From contig CALAZW010000063.1 in the NCBI GenBank assembly GCA_937926545.1, positions 1 through 7,218 on the forward strand: a stretch of 7,218 nt of DNA, read 5' to 3'. The position numbers were made by a program, and so were the translations under genes. This DNA is from an uncultured Helcococcus sp. (GTDB taxonomy: Bacteria > Bacillota > Clostridia > Tissierellales > Peptoniphilaceae). The notes under the pieces are model-generated. The model was not told the DNA's origin and made no database searches. It saw only the letters and a list, made by a program, of their open reading frames with translations. Positions 1 through 5,078 of the stretch are shown here, one piece after another (within the stretch, counting starts at the first letter, position 1; every line of letters begins with the position of its first letter).

Positions 1-1062
1 GATAAAGAAGATTTGGATAAGGACGACAAGAATGAAGAAGGTTCAGAAAATTTAGATGGAGACAGTTCAGTTGAAAATCCAGAGTATAAAGAAGATTTAG
101 ATAAGGATGAAGATGGTTCAGAAAATCTAGATGGCGACACTTCAGTTGAAAATCCAGTTGATGAAGAAGGTGAGGACAGTGGAATATCTGAAAATCCTAT
201 TCAACCTAACGAAAAGGATAGGGAAGATGACCAAGTAAAGATACCAGAAGAACCAGACCTTCCTTGTGATTTAGAGGAAGAAGGACCACAAGCTCCTCTT
301 ATACCATCCTACCCAGTGGAGCCAGGAAAAGAAGCAGCCGCAATTAAGAATAAGGAAAAAATCAAGCTATCCTTAGTTAGTGTGTGGAATTTAACTGACT
401 CTAGGATGAATAAGAAAAACTACAAAGACTTGAAGGTAAGCTATAATCTTTATGCCAATGGTAGACTTATAGATAGTCTAGATTTAAGTATTTTTGATAA
501 GCTTAAACCTTCAAATCCCTACTATAATTTATTTAATAATAAGAAGGTAAAAAACAAGGAAAATATTTGGTATGGAGAATTTGAAAACCTTGATAAGTAT
601 GATAATGAGGGAAGACTAATAAAATATGATATTATGCAAGTAAGTAGAATTAATGGCTTTAATTTCTCTTTTGAAAAAAAAGGAAATGACTTTATCTTTA
701 GTCAAAATCAAATACCTAAGGCCTTCATTAAGCTTCCAGAAAAACTAGAAAAACAACATATAAGAGTTAAAAACACTGGTTTAGATATGGAAAGTTCAAA
801 GAGATATACTTTAGAAGAAAGTAAGGAAGTTCCTAATAAGGAACACTATTCAATAAAAAGTCCTAGGAATACAAAAAAACTGGGAGAAAATGAAATACCT
901 GTTGGAAAGGTAAATATTTCCAAGGGAGATTCAGTTAATACAAACTACGATTTGGATTTGGTAGAAAATAAAGGACTTGTTAGAACCGGCCTATTTTTAC
1001 TACTACTGCTAGTAATTTATCTAGTAAAAAAATATTCTGATAAGAAAGAAAAAACCAACTAA
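1..1062 (+). CDS. Cna-B domain surface protein, C-terminal part (5' truncated by window edge)
   Basis: The reading frame is open from base 1 with no credible start or ribosome binding site, so this is the C-terminal part (353 codons) of a longer secreted protein. In order it has two Asp/Glu-rich repeats (4-156), a Pro/Glu-rich linker (about 157-350), one Cna-B-like beta-sandwich domain (about 361-720), a charged stretch, then a membrane-anchor-like tail. The Cna-B call rests on the hallmark strings VSVW (376-387), LYANG (about 448-462) and an FENLDKYDNEGRLIKY strand pair (about 580-627), which match the usual 'VTKVW', 'LYANG' and 'F.NLPKYD..G..I.Y' pattern. The tail reads LVRTG (976-990), a run of about 12 hydrophobic residues (991-1026), then a Lys-rich end. 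Family members are stalk or adhesin proteins on Gram-positive cell walls. The ligand is unknown. The three residues expected to form the internal isopeptide bond look substituted, and LVRTG is not a canonical LPXTG. An alternative is a simple single-span membrane anchor. Confidence 0.85.
   Translation, partial: DKEDLDKDDKNEEGSENLDGDSSVENPEYKEDLDKDEDGSENLDGDTSVENPVDEEGEDSGISENPIQPNEKDREDDQVKIPEEPDLPCDLEEEGPQAPLIPSYPVEPGKEAAAIKNKEKIKLSLVSVWNLTDSRMNKKNYKDLKVSYNLYANGRLIDSLDLSIFDKLKPSNPYYNLFNNKKVKNKENIWYGEFENLDKYDNEGRLIKYDIMQVSRINGFNFSFEKKGNDFIFSQNQIPKAFIKLPEKLEKQHIRVKNTGLDMESSKRYTLEESKEVPNKEHYSIKSPRNTKKLGENEIPVGKVNISKGDSVNTNYDLDLVENKGLVRTGLFLLLLLVIYLVKKYSDKKEKTN
4..156 (+). repeat. Two tandem acidic repeats within the surface protein
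   Basis: Two adjacent in-frame copies start with KEDLDKD and end with SVENP. Copy 1 spans 4-81 (26 codons) and copy 2 spans 88-156 (23 codons), joined by a Glu-Tyr pair. The core GSENLDGD(S/T)SVENP is nearly identical, and copy 1 has three extra codons. The array begins at the window edge, so more copies probably lie upstream. A further degenerate echo (SENP) appears near 190-200. Repeats of this kind usually form an extended, flexible stalk. They are also prone to copy-number change. Confidence 0.8.
976..1059 (+). other. Sortase-like C-terminal signal: LVRTG, hydrophobic span, basic tail
   Basis: The last 28 codons have the three-part layout of a cell-wall sorting signal: a pentapeptide LVRTG (976-990), a Leu-rich segment LFLLLLLVIYLV (991-1026), and a charged tail KKYSDKKEKTN. 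The pentapeptide keeps Leu, Thr and Gly of LPXTG but has Val where Pro is expected. The hydrophobic run starts directly after Gly, without the usual short charged spacer. It could be a substrate of a variant sortase, a decayed signal, or simply a transmembrane anchor. Confidence 0.5.
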
Positions 1063-1063
1063 G

Positions 1064-1087
1064 AAAACTGGCTAGGCCAGTTTTTTT
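1064..1087 (+). terminator. Rho-independent terminator after the surface protein gene
   Basis: A 9-bp perfect stem, AAAACTGGC (1064-1072) paired with GCCAGTTTT (1076-1084), has a 3-base loop and runs into seven T residues (1081-1087). It starts one base after the stop codon and separates the surface protein gene from the PspC gene. Confidence 0.85.
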
Positions 1088-1088
1088 A

Positions 1089-1117
1089 TTGAATATTTTA
1101 TTGATATATAATATTAT
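1089..1117 (+). promoter_or_regulatory. Sigma-A-type promoter of the PspC-domain gene
   Basis: TTGAAT (1089-1094) and TATTAT (1112-1117) are separated by exactly 17 bases, giving 4/6 and 5/6 matches to the vegetative consensus. The start codon is 30 bases downstream of the -10 box, and a GGAGA ribosome binding site lies between. The -35 box begins within the tail of the preceding terminator, so the unit is independently expressed. An overlapping TATAAT at 1107-1112 is a closer -10 match but has no -35 at a workable distance. Confidence 0.55.
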
Positions 1118-1146
1118 TAAATAAAGAAATTAATAGGAGATAAGTT

Positions 1147-1365
1147 ATGAATAGTCCCAAAAGAGATAATAAAAAATTATATAGGATTAAAAGAGGAGCC
1201 ATGTTGGCAGGCGTTTGTAATGGTATAGGCCTTTATCTGGATGTGGATCCAACCATAATTAGATTGATATGGGCTCTTTTGGCCCTGGCCTATGGATTTG
1301 GAATTGTTGCCTATATAGCAGCGGCCCTTATCATACCAGAAGCACCAGGACAAGATAGCTATTAA
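1147..1365 (+). CDS. PspC domain-containing small membrane protein
   Basis: A 72-residue protein made almost entirely of one PspC domain. The N-terminus is basic (RDNKKLYRIKRG), followed by the family signature GVCNGIGLYLDVDPTIIRLIW (about residues 22-42) and a hydrophobic membrane segment (about 37-63) ending in IIPEAP. PspC-domain proteins sit in the cytoplasmic membrane; in enterobacteria PspC takes part in the phage-shock response to envelope stress. Stand-alone short versions are common in Firmicutes, and their partners are poorly known. No pspA-like gene is visible here. The ATG is preceded by TAGGAGA at a suitable distance. The gene is bracketed by its own promoter and a downstream hairpin, so it is probably monocistronic. 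The family call is firm; the exact role is inferred only from the family. Confidence 0.93.
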   Translation: MNSPKRDNKKLYRIKRGAMLAGVCNGIGLYLDVDPTIIRLIWALLALAYGFGIVAYIAAALIIPEAPGQDSY

Positions 1366-1373
1366 AACCTATA

Positions 1374-1406
1374 AAAACGCACTTGTAGCAAATACAGGTG
1401 TGTTTT
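1374..1406 (+). terminator. Hairpin terminator after the PspC gene
   Basis: A 14-bp stem, AAAACGCACTTGTA (1374-1387) with TACAGGTGTGTTTT (1393-1406), contains two G-T wobbles and a GCAAA loop. It ends in only four T residues followed by C, so termination may be partial and allow read-through into the next gene, whose AAAGGAGG ribosome binding site lies just 7 bases downstream. Confidence 0.65.
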
Positions 1407-1425
1407 CTGATTTAAAGGAGGATTT

Positions 1426-1710
1426 ATGAAGGGAAAAAACCCAGCCTATAAAAGGGTAAAGGGAGCTTTTAAGACAGAGTTACTATGTTTAGCTTGTGAA
1501 AAATCCCTGGCCTACTACGATAAGAGCGGAAAGGGTAACTTAATAAATATCTATATATCAAGAGTTGAAAAAGGATATTTAGAATTTAATAAAAAACTTT
1601 TAGTTTGTCCTTTTTGCCAGGAAGAACTAGGTGTATTAGTAGTAAATAAAAAGAAAAAGGAAGAGGCCTATAGGATATATAGAGGAAAGATTCAAATGAA
1701 AAGGATTTAA
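1426..1710 (+). CDS. Small protein with two CxxC motifs, probable zinc ribbon, function unknown
   Basis: A 94-residue, very basic protein that I do not recognise by name. It has four cysteines arranged as two pairs, C21-x2-C24 (CLAC) and C61-x2-C64 (CPFC), 36 residues apart. That is the layout of a zinc-ribbon or zinc-knuckle fold. The segment between them (AYYDKSGKGNLINIYISRVEKG, about 29-50) is distinctive and not low-complexity. The C-terminus is Lys-rich (NKKKKEEAYRIYRGKIQMKR), which would suit nucleic-acid or ribosome contact, but that is inference. No signal peptide or membrane span is visible, so it is cytoplasmic. The ATG is preceded by a near-perfect AAAGGAGG (1414-1421) only 4 bases away, a tight but acceptable spacing. 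Expression may come by read-through of the upstream hairpin, as I see no promoter between them. Confidence 0.75.
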   Translation: MKGKNPAYKRVKGAFKTELLCLACEKSLAYYDKSGKGNLINIYISRVEKGYLEFNKKLLVCPFCQEELGVLVVNKKKKEEAYRIYRGKIQMKRI

Positions 1711-1734
1711 AATATACATAAACTATATAGCTAA

Positions 1735-1908
1735 TTTAGGCTGGGAAAGGCAGATTTATTGGGCCTGATGGATGTGGACTTCATTAAAGAGAAGGGCTAT
1801 GCTCCTATTATTTCAATAGTATATACGGATCTTGAACAAGACATAAGTATAGACCTTAAGAAGGGACCAGTTCAAGGAAGAGACAAAAATAAAATAAAGA
1901 TTAAATAA
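1735..1908 (+). pseudogene. Coding-like remnant or short unannotated ORF, unknown product
   Basis: The frame is open from just after a TAA at 1732-1734 to a TAA at 1906-1908. It translates into a natural-looking peptide (LGKADLLGLMDVDFIKEKG, then APIISIVYTDLEQDISIDL, then a basic end), with codon choice like the neighbouring genes. The first ATG (1768) would give only 46 residues and has no good ribosome binding site; TTG 1759 has a weak AAAGG upstream. The stop lies 3 bases before the terminator at 1912, as expected for the end of a real gene. A neighbouring frame (about 1712-1750) reads ANLGWERQIYWA before a stop, so a frameshift or a deletion of the 5' part is possible. I do not recognise the family. 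A genuine small protein is the alternative. Confidence 0.35.
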
Positions 1909-1911
1909 AGA

Positions 1912-1941
1912 AAAAGACCTTATCTTAAGATAGGGTCTTTT
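1912..1941. terminator. Bidirectional terminator between convergent units
   Basis: A stem of about 13 bp, AAAAGACCTTATC (1912-1924) with GATAGGGTCTTTT (1929-1941), contains one G-T pair and a TTAA loop. It has T-rich flanks on both strands (TTTT on +, CTTTTTC on -). It ends transcription from the + strand genes and from the - strand histidine phosphatase, whose stop codon (1940-1942) overlaps the hairpin base. Confidence 0.8.
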
Positions 1942-2527
1942 AATCTAAATGGGAAAAATCATGATTGATAATTTCAACCAAATGAAACTTATCATTTTCA
2001 AATTCAAACTTAAAGATGGCACAGTTTTGTATGCCCTTTTTGAATTTAGGGCCCCTTGTTTCATGTTCCCAATTAAGAACAAATTGTCCACAAGAAGCTC
2101 CGTGGGAAACAACCAAGACACTATCGTGGTCTTTTTTTTGCATAATAGCTAAGATTGTATTAGAAACTCTCTTTCTAAGCTCCATGTCACTTTCTCCACC
2201 ATAGGCCTTAAAAAAGTCTCCATAAGGATAGCTAGGGTTTAAAAACTCATCCTTGCCTTCAAAGGCTCCAAAGTTCCATTCCTTAAGTCCCTTTAACCTT
2301 TTGTAGTCCATAGATTGGTTGGTAACTATTTCTAAGGTATCAGAGGCTCTTTCAGAGGTGGAGCAATAGGCTTGATCAAAGGAGATACCTTGATCTAAAA
2401 AATAATTTCCAGCTATTTTAGCTTGTTCTATTCCCTTTTTAGTTAAAGGAGAATCACACCATCCCTGGATTTTTTTCTGTTCATTAAAAAGCGTTTGTCC
2501 GTGCCTCATTAAATAAAGTGTTTTCAT
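1940..2527 (-). CDS. Histidine phosphatase family protein (phosphoglycerate mutase-like)
   Basis: A 195-residue cytoplasmic protein of the branch-1 histidine phosphatase superfamily. It carries the catalytic R8-H9-G10 motif followed by Q11-T12 and N15, the GWCDSPLT substrate loop (22-29), the second conserved arginine in SERA (R60), the acid/base glutamate E83, and the second histidine in VVSHG (H142). All core catalytic residues are therefore present. Members transfer a phosphate through a phospho-histidine; this length and the single-domain layout suit a phosphatase acting on small phosphorylated metabolites rather than glycolytic dPGM, which is usually longer, but the substrate cannot be read from sequence. 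The ATG has AGGAGGT immediately upstream (2531-2537 on the + coordinate), with tight 4-base spacing. It is transcribed divergently from rtcB and ends in a bidirectional terminator. Confidence 0.92.
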   Translation of the reverse strand: MKTLYLMRHGQTLFNEQKKIQGWCDSPLTKKGIEQAKIAGNYFLDQGISFDQAYCSTSERASDTLEIVTNQSMDYKRLKGLKEWNFGAFEGKDEFLNPSYPYGDFFKAYGGESDMELRKRVSNTILAIMQKKDHDSVLVVSHGASCGQFVLNWEHETRGPKFKKGIQNCAIFKFEFENDKFHLVEIINHDFSHLD

Positions 2528-2560
2528 ATTACCTCCTAAAAAATAAAAGCTCTCAAATAA

Positions 2561-2589
2561 ATAGTAGTAAATATAAATAAAGAAGACAA
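2561..2589 (-). promoter_or_regulatory. Sigma-A-type promoter of the histidine phosphatase gene
   Basis: On the minus strand, TTGTCT (2584-2589) and TACTAT (2561-2566) are separated by exactly 17 bases. Each box matches 4/6 of the consensus. It lies 34 bases upstream of the start codon in the divergent gap shared with rtcB. Confidence 0.5.
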
Positions 2590-2630
2590 GTAAAAAGAAG
2601 GTTGGTTTTTTATGATAGGATTTAACTGGG

Positions 2631-2636
2631 TATATT
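2631..2636 (+). promoter_or_regulatory. Possible -10 box of the rtcB promoter
   Basis: TATATT (2631-2636) lies 20 bases before the rtcB start, with a TG three bases upstream of it (2627-2628) resembling a misplaced extended -10. There is no good -35 at 16-18 bases. The nearest TTGGTT (2602-2607) is 23 bases away, too far. rtcB must have a promoter in this divergent gap, but this placement is tentative. Confidence 0.3.
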
Positions 2637-2656
2637 ATTGAAAAGAGGATGATTAA

Positions 2657-3859
2657 ATGAAAAAAACAATAATAGAAGGAAAATATAATAAGGCTATAGT
2701 TTACACCGACAAGTTAGAAAAATCTGCAGCAGACCAGCTAAAAAGAATGTGTGACTATGAGTTTACTAAGGATAGTAAGATAAGAATAATGCCCGATGTT
2801 CATGCAGGACTAGGCTGTACCATAGGGACTACTATGACAGTCAAGGACAAGGTGGTTCCAAAGATTGTGGGAGTAGATATTGGCTGTGGTATCTATAGCC
2901 TGGATTTAGGTAAGAAAACAATTGATTTGGATAATTTTGATAGGGCTTGTAAGGAAATACCTGCAGGCAGAAGGGTTTGGGATAGACCAATCCATCCCTT
3001 TGATTTCACCAGCTTAAACTGCTATAGAGAGCTTAGGAATATGACCTGGCTAAAGAGAAGTTTGGGAAGTTTAGGAGGAGGAAATCACTTTATAGAAATT
3101 GATCAGTCAGAAGATGGAAACAACTATTTAGTTATCCATAGCGGCAGTAGAAACCTGGGTAAGCAGGTGGCTGACTACTATCAAAAGTTGGCTGTAGACC
3201 TACATAGGGGCAAGGAAAAATACTTTATAGAAAAGAAAAAAATTATAGAAGAATATAAAAAAGAAAATAGGAAAGACCAGATAGAAGCCGCCTTAAAAAA
3301 AATTAGCTGGGATAAGCTTAAGCCAGATATGCCAGAGGACTTGTGCTATTTATATGGGCCATATCTAAAGGACTATTTGGAAGATGTTAAAATCTGTCAG
3401 GACTATGCCAGGTTGAATAGGGAACTTATGGCTGAAAAACTATTGGAAAAAACCGGCCTAGAAGGTAAAATTGGTTTTCATACAGTCCATAACTATATAG
3501 AGGTTGATGAAATGATTATAAGAAAGGGGGCCATAGCAGCCCACAAGGATCAACTTATGCTAATTCCTATAAATATGAGAGATGGATGTATTCTTGCCAT
3601 GGGGAAGGGAAATCCAGATTGGAATTATTCTGCTCCCCATGGGGCAGGTAGAATTATGTCTAGGCGAGAGGCTAAAAGAGTTTTGGATTTAAAAGAATTT
3701 AAAAAATCCATGGAAGGGATTTATTCTTCTTCAGTTGGTAAAAGCACCTTGGATGAGGCTCCCATGGCCTATAAGTCCTTGGAGGAAATACTAGATTCTA
3801 TTGAGCCTACAGCTGAACTTCTAGAAGTTATAAAACCAATCTACAATTTTAAGGCCTAG
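2657..3859 (+). CDS. rtcB: RtcB family RNA ligase (3'-phosphate/5'-OH, GTP-dependent)
   Basis: A 400-residue protein close to the length of E. coli RtcB. The family joins RNA ends bearing a 2',3'-cyclic phosphate or 3'-phosphate to a 5'-OH, using GTP, Mn2+ and a guanylated histidine; it serves RNA repair in bacteria and tRNA splicing in archaea and animals. Signatures in order: MPDVHAGLGCTIG (45-57); GVDIGCG (72-78) with metal ligands D74 and C77; LGGGNHFIE (139-147) with N143 and H144; HSGSRNLG (161-168); HTVHNYIE (from H275); and PHGAGR with H328, the expected guanylation site. All active-site motifs look intact. ATG is preceded by GAGG at a normal distance. No rtcA, rtcR, archease or prfH neighbour is visible, so its RNA substrate is not indicated by context. 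The M42 peptidase downstream is on the same strand 59 bases away with a possible promoter of its own. Confidence 0.95.
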   Translation: MKKTIIEGKYNKAIVYTDKLEKSAADQLKRMCDYEFTKDSKIRIMPDVHAGLGCTIGTTMTVKDKVVPKIVGVDIGCGIYSLDLGKKTIDLDNFDRACKEIPAGRRVWDRPIHPFDFTSLNCYRELRNMTWLKRSLGSLGGGNHFIEIDQSEDGNNYLVIHSGSRNLGKQVADYYQKLAVDLHRGKEKYFIEKKKIIEEYKKENRKDQIEAALKKISWDKLKPDMPEDLCYLYGPYLKDYLEDVKICQDYARLNRELMAEKLLEKTGLEGKIGFHTVHNYIEVDEMIIRKGAIAAHKDQLMLIPINMRDGCILAMGKGNPDWNYSAPHGAGRIMSRREAKRVLDLKEFKKSMEGIYSSSVGKSTLDEAPMAYKSLEEILDSIEPTAELLEVIKPIYNFKA

Positions 3860-3862
3860 CTC

Positions 3863-3891
3863 TTTAATAGCTAAAAGATTTATACTATACT
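3863..3891 (+). promoter_or_regulatory. Possible promoter of the M42 peptidase gene
   Basis: TTTAAT (3863-3868) and TATACT (3886-3891) are separated by 17 bases; the -10 matches 5/6 and the -35 only 3/6. A second overlapping TATACT starts at 3881. No terminator is visible between rtcB and this gene, so read-through from rtcB could also drive it. Confidence 0.4.
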
Positions 3892-3918
3892 AGATATAAA
3901 AATAGAGAAGGAGATCTT

Positions 3919-4923
3919 ATGAATATATTAGAATTTACCAAAGAAATACTTGCCATAGACAGTCCAACTGGATATACAAGAAATGTTATTAAATTTCTTA
4001 AGGACCAGGCAGAAGCCTATGGTTACCAAACAGAAATAACACCTAAGGGAAACCTACATGTTTTTGTAGAGGGAAAGGATCAGTCTAGAAGGGTTGGTAT
4101 ATCTGCCCACTGTGATACCTTGGGAGCCATGGTTAGAAGCATTACCCCTGAAGGAAACCTTAAATTTACCAAGATAGGTGGCCTACAATTGCCAACAGCA
4201 GATGGGGAATACTGTAATATTTATACTAGGGATGGTAAAAAATATACAGGAACAATTCTTTCATCATCACCATCATCTCATGTCTATAAGGATGCGGAAT
4301 CCAAGGAAAGAAATGAAGAAAATATGATAGTAAGATTGGATGAAAGGGTGGAAAACAAGGAAGATGTCTTAAAACTAGGCATTCAAAATGGAGACTTCAT
4401 TTGCCTTGATCCAAAAACAACCATCACCAATGGCTTTATTAAATCAAGATTTTTAGATGACAAATTAAGTGTGGGAATTTTATTTAAGCTTTTAGATACC
4501 TTTAGTAAGGACAAGCCTAGTTATGATATGGTATTTGTCTTTTCCACCTATGAAGAGGTTGGACACGGTTCATCCTATATTCCAGAAATGGATGAGTTTT
4601 TAGCCTGTGATATGGGCTGTATAGGAGAAGATTTATCTTGTACCGAGTATGACGTTAGTATTTGTGCCAAGGATTCTTCAGGACCTTATGACTATGACAT
4701 GGTAACCAGCCTATTAAACATAGCCAAGGAAAAAGACCTACCTCATGCTATAGATATTTATCCTATGTATGGATCTGATGTTTCAGCTGCTTTAAGAGCA
4801 GGAAACAATATAAAGGGAGCCTTAGTTGGCCCTGGAGTTCATGCTTCCCACGGTATGGAAAGGTCCACAGAAAGTGCAGCAAATGCAGCCTATGAATTAC
4901 TTTTAGGCTATTTAACTAAATAA
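3919..4923 (+). CDS. M42 family metallopeptidase (glutamyl aminopeptidase/endoglucanase M-like)
   Basis: A 334-residue cytoplasmic peptidase of the M42 family, which forms large tetrahedral (TET-type) dodecamers that trim amino-terminal residues from short peptides using two metal ions. Visible catalytic elements are H64-x-D66 in SAHCDT, the bridging acid in LDDK (D180/D181), the general base and metal ligand pair E212-E213 in YEEVGHG, D231 in ACDMG, and H311 in HGMERS. The section between about residues 75 and 165 has the PDZ-like dimerisation insert typical of the family (GEYCNIYTRDGKKYTGTI). The set is complete, so the enzyme should be active; substrate preference (Glu/Asp versus broad) cannot be called. 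No signal peptide. ATG follows AAGGAG (3908-3913) by 5 bases. It lies 59 bases after rtcB on the same strand and ends in a strong terminator. Confidence 0.93.
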   Translation: MNILEFTKEILAIDSPTGYTRNVIKFLKDQAEAYGYQTEITPKGNLHVFVEGKDQSRRVGISAHCDTLGAMVRSITPEGNLKFTKIGGLQLPTADGEYCNIYTRDGKKYTGTILSSSPSSHVYKDAESKERNEENMIVRLDERVENKEDVLKLGIQNGDFICLDPKTTITNGFIKSRFLDDKLSVGILFKLLDTFSKDKPSYDMVFVFSTYEEVGHGSSYIPEMDEFLACDMGCIGEDLSCTEYDVSICAKDSSGPYDYDMVTSLLNIAKEKDLPHAIDIYPMYGSDVSAALRAGNNIKGALVGPGVHASHGMERSTESAANAAYELLLGYLTK

Positions 4924-4925
4924 GT

Positions 4926-4955
4926 AAAGGGCAGTAGTTTACTACTGCTTTTTTT
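4926..4955 (+). terminator. Rho-independent terminator after the M42 peptidase gene
   Basis: A 7-bp perfect stem, GCAGTAG (4931-4937) with CTACTGC (4942-4948), has a TTTA loop. It is extended below by AAAGG pairing into a run of seven T residues (4949-4955). It starts 3 bases after the stop codon. Confidence 0.88.
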
Positions 4956-5050
4956 ATTTCTAGTATAAATATTAAAATAAATTAAAAAACATGTGAATAA
5001 GAAGGCGTATCTCACCATCTGGAGGAAATTTTAGGAAAAATTATTCTTTT

Positions 5051-5056
5051 TATAAT
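5051..5056 (+). promoter_or_regulatory. Consensus -10 box of the lipoprotein gene
   Basis: A perfect TATAAT lies 22 bases before the start codon, after a strong upstream terminator, so a promoter is needed here. The -35 is weak: the sequence 15-18 bases upstream is T-rich (TTTTAGG around 5029-5035) without a clear TTGACA, which suggests modest expression or an activator. Confidence 0.5.
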
Positions 5057-5078
5057 AAAATGAATATAGAGGTGACCT

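Noticed and set aside
13..15. TTG as start codon of the surface protein
   Set aside because: The frame is open to base 1, the TTG lies within a repeat unit (KEDLDKD) where copy 2 has an ordinary Leu, and there is no ribosome binding site; the true start is outside the window.
4..156. CRISPR or mobile-element repeat
   Set aside because: The repeats are in frame, tandem without spacers, and encode an acidic protein motif; no cas or transposase sequence is present.
1949..2204. Two short + strand frames (67 and 62 codons) inside the histidine phosphatase region
   Set aside because: They lie antisense to a gene with a complete catalytic motif set, have no ribosome binding site, and translate into sequence with no domain character; they are shadows.
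3856..3872. Inverted repeat TAGCT/AGCTA after rtcB as a terminator
   Set aside because: The stem is only 5 bp and AT-rich, and it is followed by A residues instead of T residues.
4993..5034. A 13-codon GTG-started frame (VNKKAYLTIWRKF) upstream of the lipoprotein gene, possible leader peptide
   Set aside because: It has no ribosome binding site, lies upstream of the consensus TATAAT at 5051-5056 so would not be on that transcript, and no attenuator hairpin follows it.
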